From Nannocystis bainbridge (GTDB lineage: Bacteria > Myxococcota_A > Polyangia > Nannocystales > Nannocystaceae): a stretch of 64,000 nt of DNA. The notes under the pieces were generated by a model that searched no databases, was not told where the DNA came from, and was given only the letters and a program-made list of their open reading frames with translations. The stretch is from positions 1,674,001-1,738,000 of the forward strand of contig NZ_JAQNDL010000003.1 in assembly GCF_028368995.1 (NCBI RefSeq), written 5' to 3'. The position numbers and the translations under genes were made by a program. Shown here piece by piece: positions 42,664 to 51,196 of the stretch (position 1 is its first letter; every line of letters starts with the position of its first letter).

Positions 42664-45600
42664 TTGTTTGACCAGTCGCCGCGCGGTGTGCGACCCTTGA
42701 GCGCCCCCGTGGACAATAAGCGCAACGGTTCCGGTCCTCCTCCGCCGCCGCGGAACGGAGGTCACAAGCCTCCGCCTCCGGGCCGACCGGCGACGTTTCA
42801 GTTCACTGACGACGACGACGACGCGCCCTTCCGCCCGCACGAGGCGGGGGAGAGCCTCCCCGAGCTGGCCGCCGACCTGGTCGACGACGAGGCTGCGCCC
42901 GAGGACGGCGATTTCGCCGATGCCAGCATGAGCCAGGATCGCCGCAGTCAGCCCTCGCCCTCGCCCTTGCGCGAGCGCCGCGGCGCGTTCCTCGACGACG
43001 GCGAGATCGCGCTCCCGCCTGGCCTCTCGCAGGTCGTGCGCAGTCAAGCCAGCCGCTTCCCCTTCCGCGACGTCGCCGACGACGACGACGAGCTGGGGGC
43101 CGCCTTGACCCCCGCCGACGACGAGCCGACCCCGCCGTGGGCCGACGACGACGACGACGACGCCCCGACCACCGCCATGCCGGTCCAGTCGTCGGCCGGC
43201 GCCGGTTCGAGCTGGCCCAAGGCACCTGTCCCGAAGGCCATCCGCGACGACGACGACGACGCCCCGATCGCCGACGCCGTCACCACCGTGAGGCGCCGGT
43301 TCGGCCACGAAGAAGACGACTTCACCGACCTCAACGAGCCCTCGCGCGCCCTCGCGGCCGCGAGGCGGCGCCCGCCTGCCGCCGAGCAGGACGCGCCGAC
43401 GCTCAAGCGCCGGGTCGACTCCGCGGCCGTGGGCGCCGCGCTCGACCGCTCCGGCCTGGCCCCCGCGCTCGAGGTCACCCTGCACCCGGTCGACGACGAG
43501 CCGTTGCCGCCGCCGCCGATCGCCGCCGCGCTCGACGACGACGAGACTCTTTCGCCGCTGATCGCCTCGGCCCAGAGCGGGGTCGCGTTCGCCCGCCCGA
43601 GCCTCGACGAGCCGGCTCCGCCGCCCGAGGAGTCCGAGGTCGACCAGCCGCTGTCCGCCTTGACTGTCCCTCGGGACAGGCGCCCCGGCACCCCGATCCA
43701 CGTCAGCGATCTCGACGACGACGACGACGACGAGCTCGGCGATCCCGGCGACAGCATGCTGGCCGCCCCGGTCAAGCTGGCGCCGCCGCCCCGCGAGCCG
43801 CTCGGCGAGCCGTTCCCGCTCGACCTGTGGAGCGACCCCGACGAGCTGATCGGCCGCGACATCGAGCGCTGGCGGCTCGTCAAGCCGCTCACCCACGGCA
43901 TCACCACCCGCGTCTACGCGGCCATCGACGAGCAGACCGACCGCCGCGTGGCGATCCGCGTGCTCGGCCCCGATCACTCGCCGGCCGGCCGCCGCGGCCG
44001 TCAGTTCCTCTACGAGGCCCAGCAGCTGGCCCGGCTGCGCCACGAATCTCTGGTCGAGGTGATCGACGCCGGCATCACCAGCGACCACCTCACCTACTAC
44101 GTGATGGAGCAGGTCGAGGGCGACTCGCTCGGCGCCGTGCTGCGGGCCGAGGGGCCGCTGCCGTGGCAGCAGGTGGCGATCCTCGTCACCCAGATCTGCG
44201 AGGCCCTGATCGTCGCCGCCGACAAGGGCGTGGTCGCCAGCGACCTCAACCTCGGCAGCGTCATTCGTCTGCACGCCGGCGACGACGAGGCCCGGCGGCG
44301 CCAGCCGATCAAGCTGCTCGACGTCGGCATCGCCCCGGTCGCCAGCATCTACCGCTCGCTCGACGGCAACCTCGTCGAGTCCAAGGGCACCCCGCCCGGC
44401 CACGCCGAGTACATGGCCCCCGAGCTGGCCAGCGGCGGCTTCCCGGGCGAGAGCACCTCGGTCTACGCCCTCGGCGTGATGATGTACGAGCTGCTCACCG
44501 GCCGGACCCCGTTCCGCGGCGACAGCTTCCTCTCGATCATCAAGAAGCAGATGTACGACGAGCCGAACGCGCCGCGGCTGGTCGTCCCGCAGCAGGACAT
44601 CGCCGAGCCGTTCGAGGACGTGGTCCTGCGCGCGCTGGCCAAGGACCCGTCGCGGCGCTACGGCTCGGTCCGCGAGCTGCACGAGGCCGTGCTGGCCGCC
44701 CGCGCCCGCGAGGGCGAGCTGCGCCGCGCCACCGCGATCCTCGCGCTCGACCCGACCGACTGGGACGAGGAGAGCGCCCGCAAGGCGGAGCCGTCCGAGC
44801 CGCGGGCCGCCCACGCCGACCCGACGCCGCTGGCGACCTTCACCGCCGACCTGCGCCAGCGCGACCCGGCCCTCGCCGCCGCCGTGCTCGACGGTCCGCC
44901 GCCACGCGCGGGCCAGGCCGCGCGCAGCGCCCCCGTGCCGCAGACGCGGAGCTCCGCGCGGTCGGAGCCGCGCGCCATCCCGATCCCGACCGCGCTGCGC
45001 AGCGCCTCGCCCTCGGGCTCGATGTCGTCGTCGCGGCCCGAGCCGAGCATGATCCTCGCGCACCTGGCCCCGCCGATCCGCGCGCCCGAGCCGGTGCTGC
45101 CGCGGCCGAAGACCGCGCCGCTGCCGGTCATCGTCGTCGCCCCGCCGTCGGCCGCCGCGCCCGCGCCGAACTTCGTGCGCAACGTCAGCGTCGCCGTCAT
45201 CCTCGGCGCCGCGCTGCTGTTCCTCGTCATCCTCGTGTCGCGGCGTCAGAACCCGCCCCCGCGCAAGGACGACGCCGTCGCCGAGGGCCCGCGGCGGGCC
45301 AAGGACAAGGAAGCCCCGCGGTCGAAGAAATCGGCGCGAGACGCCCGCAAGCAGACCGCCGACGAGCCCGAGCCGATCGTCGTCGGCGCCTCCGGGGTCG
45401 TGCCTCAACCTGTCCCCGAGGCCAGCCCGCCGCAACCTGTCCCCGAGGCCATCCCCGAGCCGTCACCTGTCCCCGAGGCCATCCCGCAGCCGACGGTGGT
45501 GACGCCCGAGCCCCCGCCGCCCGCCAAGGTCGAGCCGCCCCCGCCCGCCAAGGTCGAGCCCCCGCCCCCGGCCAAGGTCGAGCCGCCCCCGCCCGCCAAG

Positions 45601-45933
45601 AGCGAGCCGGTCGCCAAGACCGAGCCCAAGCCCAAGCCCAAGCCCAAGCCGCCGGCCAGCGACCTGCCGCTGCGCATCGAGCCCATCCGCCTCAAGTCCT
45701 ACTTCACAGCGATGGAGCCGCGCGTGGTCAAGGCCTGCTCGACCTTCCCCGGCTCGGCCGGCGCCCGCGTGTCGGTCAAGATCACCGTCGACGTGCACGG
45801 CAACGTCAAGGCCGTCGCCCAGGACAAGGCCAAGGGCACCCCGCTCGGCAACTGCGTCGAGAACTTCGTCGAGTCGAGCCGCTTCAACGAGACGCAACAG
45901 GGCGGCTCACGCCTGCACATGTTCGGGTTCTAG
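42664..45933 (+). CDS. Membrane pseudokinase with TonB/AgmX-like C-terminal domain
   Basis: The protein (about 1089 residues) begins with a disordered acidic half with Asp runs. A Ser/Thr-kinase-like domain (about 400-680) lacks key residues: the Gly loop reads THGITTRVY, the ATP-binding Lys is Arg (VAIR, residue 432), the catalytic loop is SDLNLGS in place of RDLKPEN, and DFG is DVG. Asp527 and Asp553 remain, and APE is kept (MAPEL). It is probably inactive. A membrane helix follows near 838, then four PPPPAKVE repeats and a C-terminal domain (LKSYFTAMEPRVVKAC, VSVKITVDVHGNVKAV) like that of AgmX or TonB. The TTG at 42664 is uncertain; GTG at 42712 is possible. Five ACCTGTCC-type palindromes lie in frame. 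Confidence 0.78.
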   Translation: MFDQSPRGVRPLSAPVDNKRNGSGPPPPPRNGGHKPPPPGRPATFQFTDDDDDAPFRPHEAGESLPELAADLVDDEAAPEDGDFADASMSQDRRSQPSPSPLRERRGAFLDDGEIALPPGLSQVVRSQASRFPFRDVADDDDELGAALTPADDEPTPPWADDDDDDAPTTAMPVQSSAGAGSSWPKAPVPKAIRDDDDDAPIADAVTTVRRRFGHEEDDFTDLNEPSRALAAARRRPPAAEQDAPTLKRRVDSAAVGAALDRSGLAPALEVTLHPVDDEPLPPPPIAAALDDDETLSPLIASAQSGVAFARPSLDEPAPPPEESEVDQPLSALTVPRDRRPGTPIHVSDLDDDDDDELGDPGDSMLAAPVKLAPPPREPLGEPFPLDLWSDPDELIGRDIERWRLVKPLTHGITTRVYAAIDEQTDRRVAIRVLGPDHSPAGRRGRQFLYEAQQLARLRHESLVEVIDAGITSDHLTYYVMEQVEGDSLGAVLRAEGPLPWQQVAILVTQICEALIVAADKGVVASDLNLGSVIRLHAGDDEARRRQPIKLLDVGIAPVASIYRSLDGNLVESKGTPPGHAEYMAPELASGGFPGESTSVYALGVMMYELLTGRTPFRGDSFLSIIKKQMYDEPNAPRLVVPQQDIAEPFEDVVLRALAKDPSRRYGSVRELHEAVLAARAREGELRRATAILALDPTDWDEESARKAEPSEPRAAHADPTPLATFTADLRQRDPALAAAVLDGPPPRAGQAARSAPVPQTRSSARSEPRAIPIPTALRSASPSGSMSSSRPEPSMILAHLAPPIRAPEPVLPRPKTAPLPVIVVAPPSAAAPAPNFVRNVSVAVILGAALLFLVILVSRRQNPPPRKDDAVAEGPRRAKDKEAPRSKKSARDARKQTADEPEPIVVGASGVVPQPVPEASPPQPVPEAIPEPSPVPEAIPQPTVVTPEPPPPAKVEPPPPAKVEPPPPAKVEPPPPAKSEPVAKTEPKPKPKPKPPASDLPLRIEPIRLKSYFTAMEPRVVKACSTFPGSAGARVSVKITVDVHGNVKAVAQDKAKGTPLGNCVENFVESSRFNETQQGGSRLHMFGF
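43225..43241. repeat. In-frame CCTGTCC copy in the pseudokinase gene
   Basis: CCTGTCCCGAAGGCCAT encodes part of APVPKAIRD in the disordered region. Confidence 0.55.
43664..43679. repeat. In-frame CTGTCC palindrome in the pseudokinase gene
   Basis: CTGTCCCTCGGGACAG is a near-perfect palindrome encoding LTVPRDR in the disordered region. Confidence 0.65.
45409..45480. repeat. Three in-frame copies of CCTGTCCCCGAGGCC
   Basis: Copies begin at 45409, 45436 and 45466 and encode the PVPEA units of the Pro-rich linker. They look like local duplication of an inserted palindrome. Confidence 0.65.
45535..45600 (+). repeat. Tandem repeat encoding PPPPAKVE
   Basis: Units of about 24 bp (GAGCCGCCCCCGCCCGCCAAG type) are repeated about three to four times in the pseudokinase gene and form a stiff periplasmic Pro-rich linker, like those of TonB. 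Confidence 0.7.
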
Positions 45934-46839
45934 CGGCCCGTCACGCCACGTCCAGGTCGCCGGATCCCACACGGCGGCCTGCGCTTCACGACCCAGCACC
46001 GGTCCGAGGAACGCCCGCACCGCGGCGGTCACCTCGGGCAGCGTGGGCCACGGCAACTCGTGCTGGCGCGCCATCCGGGCGTACGGCGCTTCCCACGGGT
46101 CGGGCGGATCGGGGAACGTCTCCAGCAACGGGTGCGTGCGGCGAAACGAGAACGTCAGCTCGAGCGCCGCGAGCAGGCGGGCCCTTTCGACGGCCCGGAC
46201 GCTCGCCAGCAACGCCAGGTCCGGGAGATCCTTGACCCGCGAGTTCATGCGCGTTCGCGGCAACGTATAAGCATGCAGCTTCTCGGCGACGTGCGTCTCG
46301 AGCGGATAAACCCGGAAGCTCGCCCGCGACACGCCGATGAAGGCCAGCGCGTCCTCGCCGGCGACCACCTCGGGCTCGCCCAGGCTCGGCTCGCCGAAGA
46401 CCACATCGACCCCGAACGGATCGGCGAACGGCTGCCCCGACAGGCTGCATTCGACCCTGAATCGCCTCCCGCCGTGAATCGCCCCGTCCGCCACGATCTC
46501 CGGGTGCTCGGGATCCTCGTGGAGCTCGAAGCGAAAGAAGTCACCCAGATCGTGAACCACCGCGGCGCGGAGCTTCGCCTGCAAATCCTCAGCGTCACCC
46601 ACCCACCGCAGGTCGACGTCCCTCGTCGCCCGCGCGCGTTCGATCCGCAGCTCGAGCGCGAACCCTCCTTTCAAGGTCACGGTCGCGGGGTACGCCGCGA
46701 AGATCCGCGCCAGGAACCGCTCGAACACCAGCCGCTGTCGCTGTCGCGTCAACGGGACCCTTTGGGTCGCCGCGGCCCGCAGCCGCGTGTCCAGGGCCTG
46801 CTTGAAGCCGAGCGCAGAATCGTACTTCTTGACGCTCAT
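45907..46839 (-). CDS. AbiEii-type nucleotidyltransferase toxin
   Basis: The 310-residue protein matches AbiEii, the toxin of type IV abortive-infection systems that stops phage spread by halting growth. LKGGFALELRIERARATRDVDLRW near residue 60 carries the nucleotidyltransferase GG and the metal-binding Asp-x-Asp. HVAEKLHAYTLPR and SRVKDLPDLALLA near 200 match the conserved Lys and Asp motifs. Its ATG overlaps the antitoxin stop as ATGA. Its 3' end overlaps the convergent pseudokinase gene by 27 bp. Confidence 0.85.
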   Translation of the reverse strand: MSVKKYDSALGFKQALDTRLRAAATQRVPLTRQRQRLVFERFLARIFAAYPATVTLKGGFALELRIERARATRDVDLRWVGDAEDLQAKLRAAVVHDLGDFFRFELHEDPEHPEIVADGAIHGGRRFRVECSLSGQPFADPFGVDVVFGEPSLGEPEVVAGEDALAFIGVSRASFRVYPLETHVAEKLHAYTLPRTRMNSRVKDLPDLALLASVRAVERARLLAALELTFSFRRTHPLLETFPDPPDPWEAPYARMARQHELPWPTLPEVTAAVRAFLGPVLGREAQAAVWDPATWTWRDGPLEPEHVQA

Positions 46840-47414
46840 GGATCGAGCCCGCCGTAGGGGAGCAGCGCTCGCTCGACCTCGCCGATTGCTTCGCGGTCCA
46901 CAAGCCCGCGCCGAAGTGCTTGCATCGCAGCCTGCTTTAGCAGCTCCGGCGAGACAGCGCCCGCCGCACAATCTCGCAGCGTGCGGACCACCGACGTCAC
47001 GGGCACGGCTCCGAACCACTGCCGCTCCTCCGGCGGCACCTCGTCATACGCGACGACCACCCCGTCCGGGCCTCTTCGCCGGCGCCAGCGGATCGGCAAC
47101 GTGATGTGGATGTTCGCGGGCAGGACATCGGAGAGGCGATGCAGCGCCAGCGCGGTCTCATGGGAGAACACGCCCTCGCGATCCGACTGCAACCAGATCT
47201 CTGCCAGCTCCTCGTGCTCGCCCACCGGATAGCGGACGAGGCGGTACACGGCCCGGCGGGGCCGTCGCACGTGCCCGCGGTGGAGATGCGCCTGCAGGTT
47301 CGGCCGCGAAATCCCGGCCGACTGCGCCTGGTCGACCGAAAAGTAGCCGTCCTGCGCGGCCGCGATCTCGAACAGCCGGTCCCAGTCGGGCCCCCCCTCC
47401 TCGCGCCGCCGCAT
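46836..47414 (-). CDS. AbiEi-type antitoxin and autorepressor
   Basis: The 192-residue protein has an N-terminal winged helix-turn-helix (FEIAAAQDGYFSVDQAQSAGISRPNLQAHLHRG) and the conserved AbiEi wording RAVYRLVRYP, FSHETALALHRLSD and HITLP. AbiEi proteins bind inverted repeats in their own promoter and block the toxin through the C-terminal domain. Two 35-bp inverted repeats lie directly upstream of the ATG at 47414, which fits this. The toxin gene follows with a 4-nt overlap. Confidence 0.85.
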   Translation of the reverse strand: MRRREEGGPDWDRLFEIAAAQDGYFSVDQAQSAGISRPNLQAHLHRGHVRRPRRAVYRLVRYPVGEHEELAEIWLQSDREGVFSHETALALHRLSDVLPANIHITLPIRWRRRRGPDGVVVAYDEVPPEERQWFGAVPVTSVVRTLRDCAAGAVSPELLKQAAMQALRRGLVDREAIGEVERALLPYGGLDP

Positions 47415-47448
47415 GCAGAAACGTTAAATCCGATTGAACTTTTCTGCA
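47414..47448. promoter_or_regulatory. AbiE operator 1 (inverted repeat)
   Basis: TGCAGAAACGTTAAAT and ATTGAACTTTTCTGCA are inverted copies with 14 of 16 matching positions around a 3-bp centre. The site touches the start codon of the antitoxin gene. Confidence 0.7.
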
Positions 47449-47464
47449 AAGCGCGACTCACCCG

Positions 47465-47499
47465 TGCAGAATTGTTCAATGGCATTTTACTTTTCTGTA
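47465..47499. promoter_or_regulatory. AbiE operator 2 (diverged inverted repeat)
   Basis: TGCAGAATTGTTCAAT and ATTTTACTTTTCTGTA have the same length and layout as operator 1, 51 bp away centre to centre. The AT-rich DNA between and around them likely holds the promoter. Confidence 0.55.
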
Positions 47500-47593
47500 T
47501 CTCCAAACTCACAAAGCGCAATATCGCGCGTCTACACCCCTGCTCGATATCGCGCTGTGCGCGCCGAGGAATCTGTCCTGGCCGCCTTCGCCA

Positions 47594-47610
47594 CCTGTCC
47601 CGAAGGACAT
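47594..47610. repeat. CCTGTCC/GGACAT palindrome near AbiE
   Basis: CCTGTCCCGAAGGACAT lies between the AbiE promoter and the stop of the next minus-strand gene. Confidence 0.6.
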
Positions 47611-47617
47611 CCCGACT

Positions 47618-47944
47618 TCACGGCCGATCGCGGATCAGCCTGAACACCAGCCGGTGTCCCTCGCCTGCATCCGGTCGCCAGCCGTCTGCCAGCGCCTGCC
47701 TCACCATCACGCGCACCATCCCCGGCTTCACCGCCGTCTTGTGCGAATGCACCTTGTTTTCGCAGCGCATCAATCCCGTGTCGACCATCAGCACTGCCCG
47801 GGACGGCGGCACTACTCGCTGGATCGCCACTGTCATGCCGCCCTGGCCCTCCGCTTGCGCCGGGGTCGGCCCCGGGCGGATCGTCCACGCATAGACCTCC
47901 TCGCCGACCTCGACCTTGCGGCTGCCGCGGGACCTGATGCTCAC
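47618..47944 (-). CDS. Hypothetical protein
   Basis: The 108-residue protein (KVEVGEEVYAWTIRP near the start, then GGMTVAIQRVVPPSRAVLMVD) looks like a small beta-rich soluble protein. The end contains VRVMVRQALADGWRPDAGEGHRLVFRLI. I do not recognise the family. The GTG at 47944 lies 26 bp after the phosphotransferase stop, so it is likely the last gene of a POT transporter-phosphotransferase operon. The start could lie further upstream. Confidence 0.5.
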   Translation of the reverse strand: MSIRSRGSRKVEVGEEVYAWTIRPGPTPAQAEGQGGMTVAIQRVVPPSRAVLMVDTGLMRCENKVHSHKTAVKPGMVRVMVRQALADGWRPDAGEGHRLVFRLIRDRP

Positions 47945-47970
47945 CGCACCAGCATCGCCGATGCGCCCGC

Positions 47971-49020
47971 TCAGCGCAGCAGCAGTTCGGCCCGCAGCTC
48001 GCGGGACGCCAGCGTCGCCTGGTGCAGCGCCCACTGGCCCTTCGCGCGGTGCAGGTGATGTTCGCCCGCCGCCGGGAAGCGCTGGGGGTCCCAGCCGAAA
48101 TAGCGCTCGTTCAGCGCGTCGGCGGCGAACCTGGCCGTCAGCTCGAGCGCGATCCACTCGACCCCGTGGACCAGGTTGCGGCGCTCCACTGGCGCGAGCG
48201 GGAACGTCAGCGCCTCCAGCCAGCCGGCCAGCGCCGCCGCGAAGATCTCCGCGTCGAAGCTCGGTGAGCCGCGCTCCTCTCCCGCCGGGTTACACCACGA
48301 GCGCCACGCGTCGCCGAGCTCGTGGTGCAGCGGCATCGGGGCCACCGAGTCGAGGTCGATCAGGCAATGCGCCTGTCCTTCGGGACCTGTCCCATCGAAC
48401 AGCAGATTGTTGAACTTCAGGTCGCCGTGGCCGACCCGCAGCGGCGCCGGGGCCAGCGGCGGCAGCGTCTCGACCGCCGCGAACACCGCTCGCGCCAATG
48501 GTTCGACCTCCGCGAACAGCCGGTGCTCGCGGTGCTGCGCCACCGCCTCGGCCAGCGTGCGCAGGTGGGCCGGCGTGTCGTGGAGCGTGCGGCGGACCGC
48601 GAACGGGTGCTCGAGGTCGGCCAGGGTCGCGTGGAACCTGCCGACCAGCGCCCCGGCCGAGCGCGCCTGCGCCGGGCTCGTCACCGCCTCGAAGCTCACC
48701 CCGGCGATCCGCGTCATCGCCCGCCAGATCCCGCGCTCGCCGAGGTCCGCCCAGCGCTCGCCGCTCGCGGTCGCCAGCAGGCGCGGGCTGACCTCGCCGC
48801 GGCGGCGCAGGTGCTCCGTCACCGCGGCGATGTTGTCGTGGATCTGCGGGGCGAAGATCGGGTGCAGGCGCTGCAGCACGAACGCGCCGGCGGGGGCCTG
48901 CACCGCGAAGGTCGCGTTGATGAGCCCGCCGGTCAGCGGGCTGACCGCGCCGCCGGCGAGCTCGGGGAACCGCGCGAGCGCCTCGGCGATCGCGGCGGCG
49001 TCGGGGGGCGGCCGGCTCAT
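47971..49020 (-). CDS. Aminoglycoside phosphotransferase-family kinase
   Basis: The 349-residue protein has the APH/choline-kinase fold: PLTGGLINATFAV with the substrate loop, FVLQRLHPIFAP, then the catalytic Brenner motif VGHGDLKFNNLLF near residue 210 and LIDLDSVAPM with the Mg-binding Asp. Such enzymes phosphorylate small hydroxyl compounds such as choline, homoserine, N-acetylhexosamine or aminoglycosides; the substrate here is not clear. A CCTGTCC palindrome lies in frame (DGTGPEGQAHC) between the two motifs. Its ATG overlaps the transporter stop as ATGA, so it may phosphorylate something the transporter brings in. Confidence 0.8.
   Translation of the reverse strand: MSRPPPDAAAIAEALARFPELAGGAVSPLTGGLINATFAVQAPAGAFVLQRLHPIFAPQIHDNIAAVTEHLRRRGEVSPRLLATASGERWADLGERGIWRAMTRIAGVSFEAVTSPAQARSAGALVGRFHATLADLEHPFAVRRTLHDTPAHLRTLAEAVAQHREHRLFAEVEPLARAVFAAVETLPPLAPAPLRVGHGDLKFNNLLFDGTGPEGQAHCLIDLDSVAPMPLHHELGDAWRSWCNPAGEERGSPSFDAEIFAAALAGWLEALTFPLAPVERRNLVHGVEWIALELTARFAADALNERYFGWDPQRFPAAGEHHLHRAKGQWALHQATLASRELRAELLLR
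48372..48392. repeat. In-frame CCTGTCC copy in the phosphotransferase gene
   Basis: CCTGTCC-TTC-GGGACC and a second CTGTCC occur between the catalytic HGD and DLD motifs. Confidence 0.6.
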
Positions 49021-50750
49021 TTGAGGTACTTGTTCATGACCCGGCGCAGGCGCGGCAGCATCAGCACGATCATCAGCGACGCGAGCAGGGCCCCGCCGAA
49101 GTTGATCAGGAACACCGCCGACTTGTGCTCGAACAGGGTGAACAGGCCCGAGAGGATGCCGGACAGCTTGTTGCCGATCGACGTCGAGAGGAACCAGCCG
49201 CCCATCATCAGCGCGGTGAGGCGGGCCGGGCTGAGCTTCGACACCAGCGACAGGCCCATCGGCGACAGGCACAGCTCGCCGATGGTGATCACCCCGTAGG
49301 TGCCGATGAGCCACAGGGCCGTGCCCTTGTCGGCGCCGTTGTGGGTGTAGAAGGTCGCGGCGACCATCACGAGGGTCGAGAGCGCGGTGATCGCCAGGCC
49401 GAGGGCGATCTTGCCCGGCGTCGACGGCTCCTTGTTCTTGCGCCGCATCCACGCGAAGAAGCCGACCACGAACGGGGTCAGGACCACGACGAAGAACGCG
49501 TTGACCGACTGGAACAGCTCGGTCGACACCAGCTTGGTCTGGGCCGCCTTGCAGCTCGCCTCGGTCTCGGGCGTGAGCACCTCGGTCTTGCAGGCGGGGC
49601 TCGGCGGCGGCGGCCACTCGCTCTTCGGCACGTTGTTGAAGTACGGGTCGGGGCCGAGCTCCTTGGCCGGCTTGCCGTCGGGCCCGAGCACGGGGGTGCC
49701 GTGGTCGTCGACGATGGTGACCTCGCGCAGGCTGGTGTCGACGCGCTGGACCCCGCCGACGCCCTCGAGCAGCGGCGCTGCGACTTCGGGGATCTCGCGC
49801 CGGGTGTAGCGGTCGGCCCAGGTGGTGAGGGCGTCGCCGTTCTGGTGGAAGATGGCCCAGAACGCGATCACGGCGGCGAACAGCGGCAGCAGGGCGCCGA
49901 TGCGCTCCTTGTCCTCGCCGTCGGAGCCCTTCCAGAGCTTGTAGTAGAACCAGGTCACCGGCAGGCAGGCGAACAGGAACGCGTCGTTCGACTTGGAGCC
50001 GAACACGGTCCAGCCGTCGCCGCCGAGCAGCGTGGGCACGAACCACCCGAGCGCGGCGAACACCGCCGCCGGCCCGAACACCGCCGCGAGGATCTGCCCG
50101 ACCGGCTGGTCGCCCGGCTTGGTCGGCTTCAGCACGTCGGCCTCGGCCGTGTGCTTCATGCCGGTGAGGAACCAGCCGACGCCGAAGAACATGCCGATGC
50201 CCGCCGCCAAGAAGGCATAGCCCCAGCCGTAGGTGTTGCGCAGGTACGCGGCGACGAAGTTGCAGATGAAGGCACCGATGTTGATGCCCATGTAAAAGAT
50301 GTTGAAGCCGGCGTCCTTGTGCTCTTTGTACTGCTCGTTGTTGTAAAGGTTGCCGACCAGCGTCGAGATGTTGGGCTTGAAGAAGCCGTTGCCGATGATG
50401 ATCAGCAGCAGCGACAGGAAGAACCACGGACCGTAGCCCGGGATCGCCAGGCCCGAATAACCGAGGCCCATCAGCACGCCGCCGATCACGATGGCGCGGC
50501 GATAACCGAGGACCCGGTCGGCCAGCAGACCGCCGATGAACGGGGTCAGATACACCAGCGCGATGTAGGTGCCGTAGATGTCGCTGGCCTGCTGCGGCGC
50601 CAGCCCCAGCCCCGACTTCGCCGGCATCGCCGCGTCCGCACCCGCCTTCATGTACAGGGTGAAGATCCCGAGCATGAGGTAAAAGCCGAAGCGCTCCCAC
50701 ATCTCGGTGAAGAACAGGACCGGCAGGCCGCGCGGGTGGTTCTTGAACAT
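49017..50750 (-). CDS. POT-family proton-coupled peptide transporter
   Basis: The 577-residue inner-membrane protein has about 12-14 helices and the POT signatures: FFTEMWERFGFYLMLGIFTLY at the start (ExxER), DIYGTYIALVYLTPFIGGLLADR as helix 2-3, and FNIFYMGINIGAFICN as the PTR2 motif. It imports di- and tripeptides with protons. An inserted soluble loop lies near 355-440 (LREVTIVDDHGTPVLG to TPETEASCKA), larger than in DtpT-type transporters. TATCGT lies 8 nt before the ATG at 50750. The phosphotransferase gene overlaps its stop. Confidence 0.93.
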   Translation of the reverse strand: MFKNHPRGLPVLFFTEMWERFGFYLMLGIFTLYMKAGADAAMPAKSGLGLAPQQASDIYGTYIALVYLTPFIGGLLADRVLGYRRAIVIGGVLMGLGYSGLAIPGYGPWFFLSLLLIIIGNGFFKPNISTLVGNLYNNEQYKEHKDAGFNIFYMGINIGAFICNFVAAYLRNTYGWGYAFLAAGIGMFFGVGWFLTGMKHTAEADVLKPTKPGDQPVGQILAAVFGPAAVFAALGWFVPTLLGGDGWTVFGSKSNDAFLFACLPVTWFYYKLWKGSDGEDKERIGALLPLFAAVIAFWAIFHQNGDALTTWADRYTRREIPEVAAPLLEGVGGVQRVDTSLREVTIVDDHGTPVLGPDGKPAKELGPDPYFNNVPKSEWPPPPSPACKTEVLTPETEASCKAAQTKLVSTELFQSVNAFFVVVLTPFVVGFFAWMRRKNKEPSTPGKIALGLAITALSTLVMVAATFYTHNGADKGTALWLIGTYGVITIGELCLSPMGLSLVSKLSPARLTALMMGGWFLSTSIGNKLSGILSGLFTLFEHKSAVFLINFGGALLASLMIVLMLPRLRRVMNKYLK

Positions 50751-51196
50751 CGGGCCCAACGATAGGGCCCGACAAGCCCGCGCGACAAGTGCGAATCCAG
50801 GGCCCGGTGGCCGGACCGCGGCGCGCCCGCAGCGGCCTCGCCGCAATCTCGCCGCCCGACCTGCACAGCGCCGCCCGCAGCGCCCGCGCCGACTCACGCC
50901 GACTCAGACCGAACAGCCGTGCGAAGGCCGGTCCGCCCGCACCACGCCCGCAGCCTGCGAACGTGCATGCACCGTCACCCTCACGAATGATTCGGCCAGC
51001 GGCGAATCACCGCGCACGGCCGAGTACGATGCGATCCCGGCAGGACGGTGGTTCCTTGTCGAGGACAAGCCATCGGCCGCGCTCCACCGATCTCGATCGG
51101 CACGGACTCGCCGCCTCGGGGCCGCGTCGGTTCATCGCAGCGGCGTCCTCTCGCTACACCTCGCCGGCCCGCGCTCACGCCGCGAACGGCCGCGCC
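50751..51196. other. Gap upstream of the POT transporter
   Basis: No gene is seen; the frames are Arg-rich. It holds the transporter promoter at its left end and a CTTGTC-GAG-GACAAG palindrome at 51054-51068, possibly a diverged member of the dispersed family. Confidence 0.5.
50759..50764 (-). promoter_or_regulatory. -10-like box of the POT transporter gene
   Basis: TATCGT on the minus strand ends 8 nt before the ATG at 50750. Confidence 0.6.

Noticed and set aside
42631..45435. Minus-strand frame of 934 codons opposite the pseudokinase
   Set aside because: Antisense shadow; the plus strand has clear kinase-like and TonB-like motifs.
51054..51068. CTTGTC-GAG-GACAAG as a family member
   Set aside because: It has the paired-arm shape but a TTGTC core not seen elsewhere, so membership is unproven.
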